Below, in pieces: positions 50,737 through 59,499 of a DNA stretch of 64,000 nt (within the stretch, counting starts at the first letter, position 1; each line of letters opens with the position of its first letter). The position numbers and the translations under genes were made by a program. The notes beneath the pieces were generated by a model that worked only from the letters and a program-made list of their open reading frames with translations, was not told where the DNA came from and made no database searches. The stretch covers positions 186,001-250,000 of the forward strand of contig CAYFPS010000002.1 of assembly GCA_964345075.1 (NCBI GenBank), in the 5' to 3' direction. Origin of the DNA: CAYFPS01 sp964345075. Lineage in GTDB: Bacteria > CAIWAD01.

Positions 50737-52515
50737 ATGACTTCGCACAGATTCCTGATTCGATTAGCCCTTCTTGCCACTTTACTGGCAAACTTGGTCT
50801 ACGCCCTTGATCCGGGTGGGGCCAGACCTGTCTCTGTCGACCCGAATGCCGCGCAGCCCTGGCAGGAAAGCCGCGACGAAGCCCTGCTCTGCTATCACAC
50901 CGGCGCGGCCTACTACATGAAGGTTCCGCACCCGGGCTACGGCAATCCACACCCCTATTTTCAGCGGATCACGCCCGGCGCTTCCGGGCATGTGGAAGGG
51001 CTTCAGTTTCGCTACTACAACAGCTTCGGCAACAATCATTTTCATCATGGCACCGTCGAGTTCAGCCTGCACCGACAGTCAGCCGGCCTGCCCGGCCTGC
51101 CCGAGTTGACCATCAGCGCCGAGACGGACACCATCGGCAATGCAATTGTCGATTATCCCCTGCTGGATGAGTTCAGCTTTGCAGCGGGGGAAGTCTTCTA
51201 CCTGAGCCTTTCCTATTTCCCTGAAAGTCCGCAGGACACCATTGCCATGGTGCTGGCCGATATTGGTCAGTACACGGGGCACAGCTTCTACTTTCTGGAT
51301 GACCAGATCATGTGGTGGGGCAATAATGCCGGCACGCCCTATGGGGACATGCACCTCTGCGCCCAGACCTGGCTGAATGATGAAGAAGCCGTGGCGCATT
51401 TCCCCTGGCCGCAGATTGACCTTGGGCTTTCCCCGGAAAACACGGGAAATCTGGTCCGGATTCCACTGACGAATCAGGGCACGGCCGCGCTGGTCATTCA
51501 TCAGATAAGCGTGGATCAGGCGGACTGGACCGTTTTGGCCATAGGTCCGGACTCGCTGCAAAGTGCGGACACCACAATGATTCAGATCGAATGGCAAGCC
51601 CAGAATGGTGACACACTTTCGCTGGCCAACCTGCATCTGGAAACCAACGCGATCAACATGGCGGAAACGGATATCGAGCTAAAAGCCGGCAGCAGTTCGG
51701 CAGAGCTGTTGATTGCCGACTGGACCGAGTGGGGCGTGCGCAGCCTGCAACTGGCGGACACGGGGCAGGTCAGCAACCCCTGGGCGCTTTACAGCGGCCT
51801 GGGGCGACCCGCACCATTTGCCGGTCATGGTTTCAGTTTGAACTCGCCGAATGTGCAGGATGTGCTGGCCCTCTTTCCTTTCGATCTTCCGGCTGAAAGC
51901 TGGATCGAGCTGCGCTGGACACACCTGCAGCGACGAATTGACGACATGCAGCATCATGCCCTTGTCTGGCGTGGATCGGAACATGAAGACTGGCACGAGC
52001 TGGCCGAGCCCGATCTTTCACAGGATCCCTGGACCGGCCAAGAAAACACCTGGCACCTGACCCCGCGCCTGATGCTGGGCCCGATTCCTCCAACGGAAGG
52101 ATTCGAGCTGGGCTTTCTTTTCAGCGGTGCTTACCCGCAGGATTCCTGGTACATCGATGATGTCGAGCTGATTTTGCATCACGCCCTGATTGCGCCTGCG
52201 GTGAGCATCCGGCCCTGGGGAACCGGCATCAAATTGAGCTGGCCGCACGTGGAAGATGCTGATCGCTACCTTGTTGAAGCGATGGATGACGGTCTTGTTA
52301 CCGCTTCGTGGTGGACAGAGAGCAACTGCTGGACTCGCATGGGCGAACTCAGGCAATCACTGGGACAATACCGCGTGACTGCTTTCAACAGTTTCACCCC
52401 GCCGCTGGAAAACCGCTTGCAGCATAACGGAGGCCGCAGATGGAGTGGAAAGGACGCAGAGTCTGTATCACGGGTGCTTCAGGTTTCATTGGACGGCACC
52501 TGCTTGCCCGACTGA
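50737..52515 (+). CDS. Large secreted protein, unknown function
   Basis: A 592-residue exported protein with a signal peptide (MTSHRFLIRLALLATLLANLVYA). It is rich in aromatic and polar residues and beta strands. The region around 195-300 (SPENTGNLVRIPLTNQGTAALVIHQISVDQADWTV) looks like an Ig-like domain of the ASPM/SPD-2/Hydin or choice-of-anchor type. A second beta domain follows, and a fibronectin-like turn near 500 (VSIRPWGTGIKLSWPHVEDADRYLVEA). The last part overlaps the epimerase gene by 76 bp, so the natural stop may have been lost. There is only one TGTAWCAC word, in the overlap. It may be a cell-surface or extracellular protein. Confidence 0.65.
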   Translation: MTSHRFLIRLALLATLLANLVYALDPGGARPVSVDPNAAQPWQESRDEALLCYHTGAAYYMKVPHPGYGNPHPYFQRITPGASGHVEGLQFRYYNSFGNNHFHHGTVEFSLHRQSAGLPGLPELTISAETDTIGNAIVDYPLLDEFSFAAGEVFYLSLSYFPESPQDTIAMVLADIGQYTGHSFYFLDDQIMWWGNNAGTPYGDMHLCAQTWLNDEEAVAHFPWPQIDLGLSPENTGNLVRIPLTNQGTAALVIHQISVDQADWTVLAIGPDSLQSADTTMIQIEWQAQNGDTLSLANLHLETNAINMAETDIELKAGSSSAELLIADWTEWGVRSLQLADTGQVSNPWALYSGLGRPAPFAGHGFSLNSPNVQDVLALFPFDLPAESWIELRWTHLQRRIDDMQHHALVWRGSEHEDWHELAEPDLSQDPWTGQENTWHLTPRLMLGPIPPTEGFELGFLFSGAYPQDSWYIDDVELILHHALIAPAVSIRPWGTGIKLSWPHVEDADRYLVEAMDDGLVTASWWTESNCWTRMGELRQSLGQYRVTAFNSFTPPLENRLQHNGGRRWSGKDAESVSRVLQVSLDGTCLPD

Positions 52516-53417
52516 TTGAAGAAGGCGCGCATCCCAGCCTGCTGCTGCGTTACACATCCCGCCCCGATCACGAACTGCTGCCCGCCGAAACCCTGGAACA
52601 TTGCCGTGTCACACGAGGAGATATTGCTGACCCCGCAGCCTTAAGGCGTGCGTTTGATGGCTGTGATACAATCTTCCATCTGGCAGCCCTGATCGGCATC
52701 CCCTACAGTTACGAGTCTCCTGAAGAAGTTGTGCGCGTGAATGTGTCCGGCACGCAGAATGTGCTGGAGAGGGCCAGAGAGGCAGAAACACCTCGCGTGG
52801 TGATCACCTCCACCAGTGAAGTTTACGGCAGTGCGCAAAGAGTGCCGATGCCGCTTGATCATCCCCTGAATGCGCAAAGCCCCTATGCCGCATCCAAGAT
52901 CGCAGCCGATCAACTGGGGCTCTCCTATCAAAGATCCTTCGGGCTACCGGTTTCGATTCTGAGGCCCTTCAACACCTATGGCCCGGGCCAGAGCAGTCGT
53001 GCCGTGATACCCGTGATTCTCTCGCAGGCCTTGCGTGGTCAGAAGATTCAGCTTGGCAATCTGGACAGCACGCGCGACTTCACCTGGGTTGGTGATACAG
53101 CCCGCGCCTTTCTGCTGGCGGCTTCGCGCAAGGAGATGATCGGCCAAACCTGCACATGTGGCACCGGCGTCGAGACATCGATTGGACGACTGGTTGAGCT
53201 GGCTGGCCAGCTGACGGGCAGAGCTCTCGAGGTGAATCAGCAGAAGGATCGCATGCGACCCGAGCAATCGGAAGTGGATCGCCTTTGCTGTGATCCAGCA
53301 CCAGCTGCCGAACTGCTAGGCTGGAAGCCCGAAGTCTCGATCGAACAGGGCCTTGAGCGCACTCTTGCCTGGATGAAGGACAATCTTGACGAAATCGGTC
53401 ATGGCTACCAGCGCTAA
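52440..53417 (+). CDS. NAD-dependent nucleotide-sugar epimerase/dehydratase
   Basis: A 325-residue extended SDR. The Rossmann glycine motif is ITGASGFIGRHLL (about 10-22), the active-site set is TSTSEVYGSA and YAASKIAAD (YxxxK), and RPFNTYGPGQSSRAVIPVILSQAL follows. The group includes UDP-glucose/GlcNAc 4-epimerases and dTDP-glucose dehydratases, and the substrate is not fixed. The start at 52440 puts the glycine motif where it should be, so the 76-bp overlap with the upstream gene is real. TGTATCAC (52464) encodes CITG at the P-loop. The stop lies 17 bp into the transferase gene. Confidence 0.82.
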   Translation: MEWKGRRVCITGASGFIGRHLLARLIEEGAHPSLLLRYTSRPDHELLPAETLEHCRVTRGDIADPAALRRAFDGCDTIFHLAALIGIPYSYESPEEVVRVNVSGTQNVLERAREAETPRVVITSTSEVYGSAQRVPMPLDHPLNAQSPYAASKIAADQLGLSYQRSFGLPVSILRPFNTYGPGQSSRAVIPVILSQALRGQKIQLGNLDSTRDFTWVGDTARAFLLAASRKEMIGQTCTCGTGVETSIGRLVELAGQLTGRALEVNQQKDRMRPEQSEVDRLCCDPAPAAELLGWKPEVSIEQGLERTLAWMKDNLDEIGHGYQR

Positions 53418-53760
53418 ACAGCTAATCGGGATCGGCTGTGACACAGAGGACCTGGATCGCTTTCGGCAAACCCTTGAGCGCAGCCCGGGCTTTCTTAAGC
53501 GCTGGTACAGTGCCGCCGAACGCAAAGAGCAGAGTCAGGCAGAAGATCCCTTGTATCACGCCCTTTGCCAGTTCACGCTGAAGGAAGCTCTTATCAAGGC
53601 CTGCTGGGAGCTGAAAGCCCTGACGCCCGCTTCCATCGAAGTTCTGCTGAATGAAAAACCGCGCCTGCCCGAAGAGCTTGGCGTGGTTCTGTCTGTTAAC
53701 TGGACCCTCCACCGGCATGATGGATATGCCGAAGCGGAGGTGCTGGTTTTCAGGCGCTGA
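53401..53760 (+). CDS. 4'-phosphopantetheinyl transferase (AcpS-like)
   Basis: A 119-residue protein with the AcpS pattern: LIGIGCDTEDLDRFRQTL (aspartate for Mg2+), FLKRWYSAAERKE and FTLKEALIKACWELKAL (the KEA.-.K motif). Such enzymes put the phosphopantetheine arm on acyl-carrier proteins. It is short and the C-terminus diverges from classical AcpS (AELGVV-region atypical), so it may serve a particular carrier protein. It starts within the epimerase gene (ATG 53401; an in-frame TTG at 53386 is less likely) and its stop overlaps pgi by 11 bp. Confidence 0.72.
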   Translation: MATSAKQLIGIGCDTEDLDRFRQTLERSPGFLKRWYSAAERKEQSQAEDPLYHALCQFTLKEALIKACWELKALTPASIEVLLNEKPRLPEELGVVLSVNWTLHRHDGYAEAEVLVFRR

Positions 53761-55093
53761 ATCCCTCGCGGCCCATGCGGCCGTAAGTCAGAATCTTGCC
53801 GGCTTCCACTCCTGGCTGATCAAAAGTGTTGATCCCCATCAGTTCGCCATTGAAAAAGGTCTCCAGCATGAAGAACTGGAAGAGCTGCCCGAGCCAGTAG
53901 GCGTCAAGTTTCGGCAGGCTGATTGTGCGTGAGGCACGACCTTCGACTTTAAGTGCTTCAGCCGTCGATTCCTGCTCGGCATTGATCAGGCGGGACATGT
54001 CCTGCCCGGCCAGATAGGCGATGGCTTCGTGCTGCTCGAAGGCACGCCCGATGGGAGCCGCTCCGCCAAAGGCCTCAAGGCGAATGAATGTGACCAGCTT
54101 GTCTTTGGGCCCTTCCATGAAGAGCTGCAGGAGTGAATGCTGATCGGCCGCGCCCAGCGCGCCAAGCGGCGTGGAGCCACTGTGCACCACCTGGGCGGCC
54201 TTGTTGAACTTCTTGCCCAGGCTTTCGCCCCAGAGCTGCACATACCAGTCGGCCACATGACGCAAACGCCTTGCATAGGGCATGAGCACATTGATGTTGG
54301 GACCACTTTTGAAGAAGCTGTAACTGGCGGCGGCAGCCTGAAGAGTGCGGTTCTCCGCAAGGGGCGCATTCATCGCGTCAAGTGTGATGGCCTCCGCGCC
54401 GGCCAGCAGTTCGGCCGTGTCGATGCCGAGCATTTCGCAGGGGAAAAGCCCAACGGCACTCAGGAGCGAAAAGCGCCCGCCAGTCTTGGGCGGAATGGGC
54501 AGCACGGCCAGGCTCTCTTCACGCCCGATACGCTGCAGAAGGCCATCGCCATGGTCGGTGGTCAGCACAAAATGGTCTTTCCAGCCTTCGCCCAGTTCCT
54601 GACGGAACCGTTCAGCCAGACTGAGGAAATTGGCCGCTGTCTCGGCCGTGGTGCCCGACTTGGAAACCACATTCACCAGCGTCCTGGCCGGATCAATCTG
54701 CTCCAGCAACTCGCGCAGGGCATCAGGATCGGAGTTATCCAGCACATGAAAGCGCGGATGGCCCTTGCGAAGATCGGCGTTGTCATTCCACCAGCCGTGA
54801 CACAAGGCCGCCTGCAGAGCGATGGTTCCCCAGGTGCTGCCGCCGATGCCGATCAGCACAAAATCCTCGAAGCGTCCTTTCAGGCTTGCCGCCAATTGGC
54901 GGACCTGCTCGACCTCTGGTCGCCGGAAGGTGTTGGCAAAGGTGCCGGTTTCCTTGTCGTTGACCATTCGGCCCAGCGCCTGCTGGCAGCTTTCAAGCTC
55001 AGGCACGAGCCCAAGGGCGTAATCGGCGGCAAGTCCCTCGCCCCCAAGGGCCGCGCCCAGCATGTAGCTGGAATCAACTGTCAAAAGCGACAT
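53750..55093 (-). CDS. pgi: Glucose-6-phosphate isomerase
   Basis: A 447-residue isomerase interconverting glucose-6- and fructose-6-phosphate. It has VLIGIGGSTWGTIALQAALC and VVSKSGTTAETAANFLSLAERF (the sugar isomerase domains), GGRFSLLSAVGLFPCEMLGID, and ESLGKKFNKAAQVVHSGSTPLGALGAADQHSLLQLFMEG, plus C-terminal FDQPGVEAGKILTYG. It is the shorter bacterial/archaeal type (about 450 residues). The only word-like site is a near-miss GTGACACA at 54797. Its upstream terminator belongs to the small zinc protein. Confidence 0.95.
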   Translation of the reverse strand: MSLLTVDSSYMLGAALGGEGLAADYALGLVPELESCQQALGRMVNDKETGTFANTFRRPEVEQVRQLAASLKGRFEDFVLIGIGGSTWGTIALQAALCHGWWNDNADLRKGHPRFHVLDNSDPDALRELLEQIDPARTLVNVVSKSGTTAETAANFLSLAERFRQELGEGWKDHFVLTTDHGDGLLQRIGREESLAVLPIPPKTGGRFSLLSAVGLFPCEMLGIDTAELLAGAEAITLDAMNAPLAENRTLQAAAASYSFFKSGPNINVLMPYARRLRHVADWYVQLWGESLGKKFNKAAQVVHSGSTPLGALGAADQHSLLQLFMEGPKDKLVTFIRLEAFGGAAPIGRAFEQHEAIAYLAGQDMSRLINAEQESTAEALKVEGRASRTISLPKLDAYWLGQLFQFFMLETFFNGELMGINTFDQPGVEAGKILTYGRMGREGFSA

Positions 55094-55102
55094 GAGTCCC
55101 CC

Positions 55103-55138
55103 AAAAAAAGACCGCCAGGCCCCTGAAGGGCTTGGCGG
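55103..55138 (-). terminator. Terminator after the small zinc-ribbon gene
   Basis: The 11-bp stem CCGCCAGGCCC against GGGCTTGGCGG (one mismatch), loop of five, T run on the minus strand (the A run at 55103-55109). Confidence 0.75.
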
Positions 55139-55199
55139 CGGAGTTTCGATGCATGACCGCGGGCGTCACGCGATTCTGTCAACGGCAAGCAGCCCGAAG

Positions 55200-55361
55200 C
55201 TACTTTTCCTTCTTCTCCGTAGGCAGAATCTTGTACATTCCCGCACCACAGGATTCGCAAGTGCCCTTGACGGCATTACGGCCATTCTTCATGGACAGCT
55301 TTACGACTTCCTTCATTTCCTTGTGGGCGCGACAACGCATGCAGTAGCCAGTGTGTGACAT
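55200..55361 (-). CDS. Small zinc-ribbon protein (DUF5679-like)
   Basis: A 53-residue protein, MSHTGYCMRCRAHKEMKEVVKLSMKNGRNAVKGTCESCGAGMYKILP in pattern, with two CxxC pairs (CMRC and CESC). These are typical of the small zinc-ribbon group found beside DNA-binding or ribosomal genes. ATG 55361 is preceded by GGAGG (an in-frame upstream ATG at 55409 is less likely). Its role is unknown. It is followed by its own terminator. Confidence 0.75.
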   Translation of the reverse strand: MSHTGYCMRCRAHKEMKEVVKLSMKNGRNAVKGTCESCGAGMYKILPTEKKEK

Positions 55362-55440
55362 GAGACCTCCAACTGTGGAACTTTCAGAAATAAAGGAATT
55401 TGTCCCCAATCGTCAAGCGAAAGCTGTAAAGCTGAAACAT

Positions 55441-57183
55441 TCAGGCTCTGCGACGCTCCAGCTTGATGAGCTTCTTCTTAAAGAAGAAGACGACAAAGAG
55501 TCCGATCACCAGTGTCAGGCTGCCGATGTAGACCACCACATGCCCCGGATCATGATTGACCGAAAGGATGGTCGTCTCCACTCCACCGGGCGTTCCCGGC
55601 CTGCGGAAGCTGGACTGGAAGAACTTGAACCCGCCATGGACAAGCGTGTTGTTCATGCTGATCTCGATGGGTACAGCCACATCACCCGTGCGATGGTCGG
55701 TCATCTCCACAAAGCTGGCATAGCCGGAAGCCATCATTGAGCCCGGATAGCGGTCCTCGATGAAATCGATCAGTTTCAGTTCAAAGCCAACCGGCACGCG
55801 CTGCTGCTCGAAGGCGATCAGATAATTCTTACCGTTGATTTTGAAAGGCTTGCGATCGCCCAGCCGCAACCACTTTTGTGTGACAAGATCACCATCACCA
55901 ACGCGAACGCGCAGGGCCGGTCCGTTACCCGCGACATCCACATTGCGCATGTCTTCCGCGCGCCAGGCCCGCTTGTAAACCTTGTCGACAGCCAGCTGAA
56001 AGGCCATCCAGGGCAGGGTCACGGCCTCGCCGATGGTCATCGGCTGCTGATGCAGCTCGCCATCCTTGTACCAGGCGACCTGCAGACCATCGCCAACCAG
56101 ACCGATGCGCACCTGCTTTTCCGCCAGATCTGTAGCCGAAAAAGCTGGCTGCCACTCGATTGCCGAGACAAGCGGCAAGGCAGCCTGCTGCCCGAGCAGC
56201 GGATCGAAAGCCGGCATCTTGCTGAAGAAGAGATAGTCATCGGCCTTGCCGCCCTTGATCACGCTGAACAGGATCGCAGGATTGTCGGCGGCTCCGGGCA
56301 GGTCGCGGTAGCTGTTGTCTTCACCCATGCTGAAGTTGCGGAAACAGCGCTCCACAACAAGCGAGCAGCCCTGGTTGACTTCCAGTGTATCACCGACTGC
56401 ACCCGGCTCCAGCGTATAACTGCGACCACCGTGCTTCAAGGTCAGCGTTCCAGGACTGGCGATGGTCAGCGCCTCCTGCCAGGCAGCCAGGTCAGCGAAC
56501 TCGACGGACTCAAACTGCAGCAAGCCGCCAAAGCTGTGAACACGCTCGCGCTCACGACGCGGGAAGAGCCAGCCATCCTGATCAAACATGGATGAGGTAA
56601 AGGTGAAGTGGAGAGCCGGATTCTCGCTGGAACCGTCGTCACGCACTTCGGCAAAGGGCTGGGCGTCCGTGTAGAAGCGGTCTACCGTCAGAATCTCCGT
56701 TTCGGAAAGCTCGTAGTGATCTTTCAGAAACTCCCGCGGCGGGCTGTTGTGATACAAGGTCGGGAAGACCTTGAGCGGGAGCGCGGTGTTCTCCGGGCTG
56801 TAAACCGTCAGCACCATGTCACGCAGGGTGATGTAGTCCGACGTTTCGCCCTCGCTGATCACCATGTTGCCTTCGAAACCGAGGTTCCGTGTCATCCAGG
56901 CGCCCACCAGAATGATCAGCAAGGATGCATGAATGGTGATGACGCCGATATGGCGCAGTTTGAAGGGGCGCAGGTTCCAGGTTGCCAGCGTCAGGTTGAT
57001 GCCAAAGAGGCCAAGCAGAAAGTCAAACCAGCCGGTCCTGTAGATGTAGGCCTGCACCAGATGGGTGCTGGTGTTGCTTTCGAATTTGGTGGCCACTGCC
57101 AGAATGGCGGCAATAATGGCCAAAAGGGCCACACCAAGGCCCAGCGAGGACAGGATTCGATAGATCCGCTTCAGAAGGTTCAT
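55441..57183 (-). CDS. resB: ResB-like cytochrome c biogenesis protein
   Basis: A 580-residue membrane protein. Three N-terminal helices (about 13-33, 53-71, 82-100), a large periplasmic region of about 440 residues, and one C-terminal helix (about 551-570) give the ResB/Ccs1 layout. LSSLGLGVALLAIIAAILAVAT, IGVITIHASLLIILVGAW and MNNTLVHGGFKFFQSSFRRPG with VNHDPGHVVVYIGSLTLVIGLFVVFF are the family markers. With ResC/CcsA it forms the system II heme-attachment complex, but no ccsA lies beside it. The periplasmic part is larger than usual. Confidence 0.86.
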   Translation of the reverse strand: MNLLKRIYRILSSLGLGVALLAIIAAILAVATKFESNTSTHLVQAYIYRTGWFDFLLGLFGINLTLATWNLRPFKLRHIGVITIHASLLIILVGAWMTRNLGFEGNMVISEGETSDYITLRDMVLTVYSPENTALPLKVFPTLYHNSPPREFLKDHYELSETEILTVDRFYTDAQPFAEVRDDGSSENPALHFTFTSSMFDQDGWLFPRRERERVHSFGGLLQFESVEFADLAAWQEALTIASPGTLTLKHGGRSYTLEPGAVGDTLEVNQGCSLVVERCFRNFSMGEDNSYRDLPGAADNPAILFSVIKGGKADDYLFFSKMPAFDPLLGQQAALPLVSAIEWQPAFSATDLAEKQVRIGLVGDGLQVAWYKDGELHQQPMTIGEAVTLPWMAFQLAVDKVYKRAWRAEDMRNVDVAGNGPALRVRVGDGDLVTQKWLRLGDRKPFKINGKNYLIAFEQQRVPVGFELKLIDFIEDRYPGSMMASGYASFVEMTDHRTGDVAVPIEISMNNTLVHGGFKFFQSSFRRPGTPGGVETTILSVNHDPGHVVVYIGSLTLVIGLFVVFFFKKKLIKLERRRA

Positions 57184-57212
57184 CAGACGTGTCGCTTTCT
57201 CCCATTGGGAAA

Positions 57213-57242
57213 GAAAAATGCCCGAACCGTTCGATTTCGGGC
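57213..57242 (-). terminator. Terminator after the NlpC/P60 lipoprotein gene
   Basis: The stem GCCCGAA with TTCGGGC around a 9-base loop, followed by a T run on the minus strand. Confidence 0.7.
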
Positions 57243-57274
57243 CGCATCGAACGAAAATATGGCAAAGGGAATTG

Positions 57275-57781
57275 TCAGGGTCTTAACCGGCGGCCTTGCC
57301 TGAAGCTTCGACGCCAGTAGCGATCGTCAAGCGAAGCCCAGCTGACCCCCTTGCTGCTGGAGGCATGAATGAAACGGCCGCCACCGGCATAGATGCCCAC
57401 ATGGTTGATGCCTCCGCCTGAGGTTGCAAAGAAAACCAGATCATCGGGCTTCAGCTCTTCCCGGCTGACAGGCATGCCCACGCCTGCCTGCTCCCGTGAT
57501 ACACGCGGCAGCTTCATGCCCCAGGCCTGTCTGGCCGCCTTCCAGACAAGGCCGGAACAGTCCATGCCGGCGGCATCTTCACCGCCATAGCGATAGGGAG
57601 TCCCCAGAAAAGTGCTTGCCGCATGGACAAGCTGTGCGCCCCGGGCCGGCTGGCGGCTTTCTGCCTTTACTTCACTGCCAGGTCTGCTTGTCTTGCCACT
57701 GGCCGGATCCGGCCGGTATCGGGGGTTGCTACTACAGGCAAGAAAGAAGGCAAGAAGAAATATCAGCAGGGGGCGCAGCAT
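57275..57781 (-). CDS. NlpC/P60-family cell-wall peptidase lipoprotein
   Basis: A 168-residue lipoprotein (lipobox FFLACSS, Cys at about 16). The NlpC/P60 domain carries the catalytic Cys in GMDCSGLVWKA, and His in GINHVGIYAGGGRFIHASSS. These enzymes cut D-Glu-diaminopimelate bonds in peptidoglycan peptides. It follows gamma-carbonic anhydrase by 3 bp and precedes the terminator at 57213. A GTGATACA word lies at 57496. Confidence 0.9.
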   Translation of the reverse strand: MLRPLLIFLLAFFLACSSNPRYRPDPASGKTSRPGSEVKAESRQPARGAQLVHAASTFLGTPYRYGGEDAAGMDCSGLVWKAARQAWGMKLPRVSREQAGVGMPVSREELKPDDLVFFATSGGGINHVGIYAGGGRFIHASSSKGVSWASLDDRYWRRSFRQGRRLRP

Positions 57782-57784
57782 GGC

Positions 57785-58315
57785 TCAATACCCGGAACTG
57801 CGGAAACGCCGCACGTAGGCTTCGTAATTGGCCGCACTCAGATGCAGGGCTTCAACTTCTTCGTCGCGCAGGCTGCGCTTGACCTTGGCCGGGCTGCCCG
57901 CCACCAGCGAGCGCGGCGGAATAATGGTGCCCTCGAGCACGGTGGAACCGGCAGCCACCAGGCTTTCCGCACCGACGATCACGTGATCCAGCAGGGTGGC
58001 CTGCATGCCGATCAGGCAGAAGTCCTCGACCGTGCAGCCGTGCAGCATGGCCATGTGGCCAATGGTCACGCCATTGCCAATACGCAGGGGGGCGGTATCG
58101 TGTGTTACATGCAGCATGCTGCCGTCCTGCACGTTGGTGCGGCTTCCAATGCGGATGAAATTGACATCTCCGCGCACGACCGTATTGAACCAGATGCTGG
58201 ATCCTGCACCGATCTCCACATCTCCTAAAACAATGGACCCGTGCATCAGCACGGCATCATCAGCAATGGTCGGCCCAATGCCTTCAAAGGCCAGCACTGT
58301 TCCATGTCTCATCAT
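57785..58315 (-). CDS. Gamma-carbonic anhydrase-family hexapeptide-repeat protein
   Basis: A 176-residue left-handed beta-helix protein (YrdA/PaaY type). Zinc histidines can be read in HVTHDTAPL and IGHMAMLHGC, and hexapeptide repeats run from about 20 to 130. Some members are carbonic anhydrases; many are not active, so the function is uncertain. It overlaps the histidine kinase by 4 bp and precedes the NlpC gene. A GTGTTACA word lies at 58102. Confidence 0.86.
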   Translation of the reverse strand: MMRHGTVLAFEGIGPTIADDAVLMHGSIVLGDVEIGAGSSIWFNTVVRGDVNFIRIGSRTNVQDGSMLHVTHDTAPLRIGNGVTIGHMAMLHGCTVEDFCLIGMQATLLDHVIVGAESLVAAGSTVLEGTIIPPRSLVAGSPAKVKRSLRDEEVEALHLSAANYEAYVRRFRSSGY

Positions 58316-59499
58316 GCCTGTTTTCCTTCCTTCGATGCGGCTTTCAGCAGAATGCGAAAGGTGATGCCATGACCGGGCTTTGTATCACGGACAAAGATCC
58401 TGCCCTGATGATAGTCTTCGACAATACGTCTGGCCAGCGAGAGACCAAGGCCCCAGCCACGGCTTTTGGTTGTGTAGCCTGGTCGGAAGATCTCTTCACG
58501 CATGGACGGATCCACACCCTTGCCCGTATCCGAAACATCCAGCAGGACGCGCGTGCCTTGCTTGATGCTGCGCGCCTCCAGTCGAATGGTTCCACCATCG
58601 CGGCTAATGGAATCAAGCGCATTGCGGATCAGGTTTTCAATTACCCACTCAAACAAAAAGAGGTTGAGCTGGGCCAGTGGCAGGCCCTCTTCCGCATCGA
58701 TCACAAAATGAATGTCTCTGCCACCGCGCGGGAGCCGGTGCGAGAAGTAGTCCACCACCCGCTCGAGCAGCTCTTTCAGATTCTGGGCGGAAAGATCCAC
58801 CTCGCTGCCAATCTTGTTGAAGCGGTAGGCGATCTTTTCCAGACGCTGCGTGTCCAGTTTCATCTGCTCCAGCGCTTCTGTCATGCCCGGGTCCGACTCC
58901 AGCACTTCGATCCAGCCCATTATTGAAGAAATGGGCGTTCCCAGCTGATGGGCTGTCTCACGGGCCATCCCCACCCAGACGCCGCTCTCCTCGGCTCGAC
59001 GTATCACGCGAAATCCCAGATATCCAAGCAGTCCGACAATGATCGAGGCGATCAGCGTGAATACGGGAAAGAGCTGAACACGGCGGACCAGATCACTGTC
59101 GCCGTAATGGAAGTAATCGGTGAGTGTGTCGTACTGAAAGGGAATGGGCGCGTGCAGGGCATCCATGCGGCGCAGCTCTTCACGTATCACGGCAAGGTTC
59201 TCTTCCGTGGGTTCGTCAAGAGCCGGATCCAGATTCTTCCAGAATTTTGGCTCGCCTTTCGAATCCGTGTAGATCAGCGGAAAGTCGATGGTCTTGGTGA
59301 AGTCAAGTACTTCCTGGGGAGAGTAAGTTGCCAGCAGTCGATACTGTTCCACGCGAACCGTCAGGTTGCTGCGCGCTTCCTTGCGAAGATCATCCACCAG
59401 CACTCGCGCATAGACCAGAATGCCGATAGCGGTGAAAATTCCCAGAAGGAAAATCAGCCCCTTGATCGTGCCGCGATGCCTTAAGTGCTCGCGTCTCAC
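58312..59499 (-). CDS. Sensor histidine kinase
   Basis: A 395-residue membrane kinase. An open frame extends to 59661, but its first 54 codons lie over the end of the upstream methyltransferase in another frame. The start is probably GTG 59499, which overlaps that stop (GTGA). Two membrane helices flank a periplasmic domain (about 35-165). The H-box is ETAHQLGTPISSIMGWIEVL, the N-box NLIRNALDS, the G-boxes DTGKGVDPSMREEIF and GWGLGLSLARRIV. The ETAHQLGTP form is common in FCB kinases. No response regulator is encoded beside it, so its partner is elsewhere. TGTATCAC lies at 58381. Confidence 0.9.
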   Translation of the reverse strand: MRREHLRHRGTIKGLIFLLGIFTAIGILVYARVLVDDLRKEARSNLTVRVEQYRLLATYSPQEVLDFTKTIDFPLIYTDSKGEPKFWKNLDPALDEPTEENLAVIREELRRMDALHAPIPFQYDTLTDYFHYGDSDLVRRVQLFPVFTLIASIIVGLLGYLGFRVIRRAEESGVWVGMARETAHQLGTPISSIMGWIEVLESDPGMTEALEQMKLDTQRLEKIAYRFNKIGSEVDLSAQNLKELLERVVDYFSHRLPRGGRDIHFVIDAEEGLPLAQLNLFLFEWVIENLIRNALDSISRDGGTIRLEARSIKQGTRVLLDVSDTGKGVDPSMREEIFRPGYTTKSRGWGLGLSLARRIVEDYHQGRIFVRDTKPGHGITFRILLKAASKEGKQA

